A stretch of DNA of 5,718 nucleotides from Candidatus Rokuibacteriota bacterium (GTDB lineage: Bacteria > Methylomirabilota > Methylomirabilia > Rokubacteriales > CSP1-6), in the NCBI GenBank assembly GCA_016177555.1, contig JACOVB010000283.1:1-5718 (forward strand). The letters run 5' to 3'. The translations under genes were made by a program, and so were the position numbers. Numbering within the stretch: position 1 is the stretch's first letter; each line of letters opens with the position of its first letter. Under the pieces are notes generated by a model that searched no databases, was not told where the DNA came from, and saw only the letters and a list, made by a program, of their open reading frames with translations. Below, piece after piece: positions 5,631 through 5,718 of the stretch.

Positions 5631-5718
5631 ATGGCAATGCCGCCGCGTTATCCGCTCGCGCTCTGTCCGACGCCGATCCTCAAGCTCGACCGCCTCTCCC
5701 GCCAGCTCGGCGTCGAGC
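5631..5718 (+). CDS. N-terminal fragment of a PLP-dependent D-cysteine desulfhydrase/ACC-deaminase-like enzyme (cut by window edge)
   Basis: Only about 29 codons are present, giving MAMPPRYPLALCPTPILKL followed by DRLSRQLGVE. The pattern P-L-x-x-x-P-T-P-(I/L)-x-x-L-x-R-L-S-x-x-L-G is the usual opening of the D-cysteine desulfhydrase and 1-aminocyclopropane-1-carboxylate deaminase branch of fold-type II PLP enzymes. The PLP lysine and glycine-rich phosphate loop lie beyond the window, so the reaction cannot be fixed. Characterised members break down D-cysteine to pyruvate, sulfide and ammonia, or ACC to oxobutyrate and ammonia. The ATG at 5631 is preferred; ATG 5637 is an in-frame alternative, while ATG 5623 opens a frame with no family resemblance. 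No Shine-Dalgarno is well placed. Confidence 0.75.
   Translation, partial: MAMPPRYPLALCPTPILKLDRLSRQLGVE

Noticed and set aside
1..5718. A novel defence, mobile or biosynthetic system.
   Set aside because: There are no transposase, integrase, toxin-antitoxin, CRISPR, phage or synthase signatures. All complete genes but one belong to common metabolic or transport families.

Overview
This is a compact, very GC-rich (roughly 70% by eye) bacterial chromosomal segment. It holds four complete protein genes and two edge fragments. Leaders are short, one start is GTG, and third codon positions are dominated by G/C. The gene mix (M1 aminopeptidase, cog3964-type amidohydrolase, MFS carrier, a small conserved hypothetical, a PLP desulfhydrase-like start) fits an environmental soil or sediment bacterium. 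Candidatus Rokubacteria/Methylomirabilota or a similar high-GC lineage is possible, but this is inference: no marker gene is present.

Layout. Positions 1-131 (minus) read as the C-terminal tail of a short-chain dehydrogenase whose N-terminal part is absent, so it is either a gene remnant or an assembly junction. Positions 132-263 are a leader region with a candidate extended -10 box, two interlocking inverted repeats and a Shine-Dalgarno site. Positions 264-2813 (plus) encode an 849-residue M1 zinc aminopeptidase with all expected catalytic motifs. Seventeen bases later, 2831-4003 (plus) encodes an amidohydrolase/deacetylase-family metallohydrolase, probably translated by coupling to the first gene. 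Convergent to it and overlapping by 26 bases, 3978-5186 (minus) encodes a 12-helix MFS transporter starting with GTG. A 70-base divergent spacer separates this from 5257-5574 (plus), a 105-residue conserved-type protein of unknown function. The start of a PLP-dependent D-cysteine desulfhydrase/ACC-deaminase-like gene runs off the right edge from 5631.

How the genes work together. The only likely operon is aminopeptidase plus amidohydrolase. Both release small products from peptides or acylated amino acids, so a shared role in salvage of amino-acid derivatives is plausible but unproven. The MFS carrier lies on the other strand and its substrate cannot be read from the sequence.

I see no mobile element, CRISPR array, RNA gene or clear new defence or biosynthetic system. 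The most notable non-coding signals are a repeated TGN-TANNNT promoter-like pattern, two starts positioned as if leaderless, superimposed divergent promoters, and the interlocking inverted repeats ahead of the aminopeptidase.
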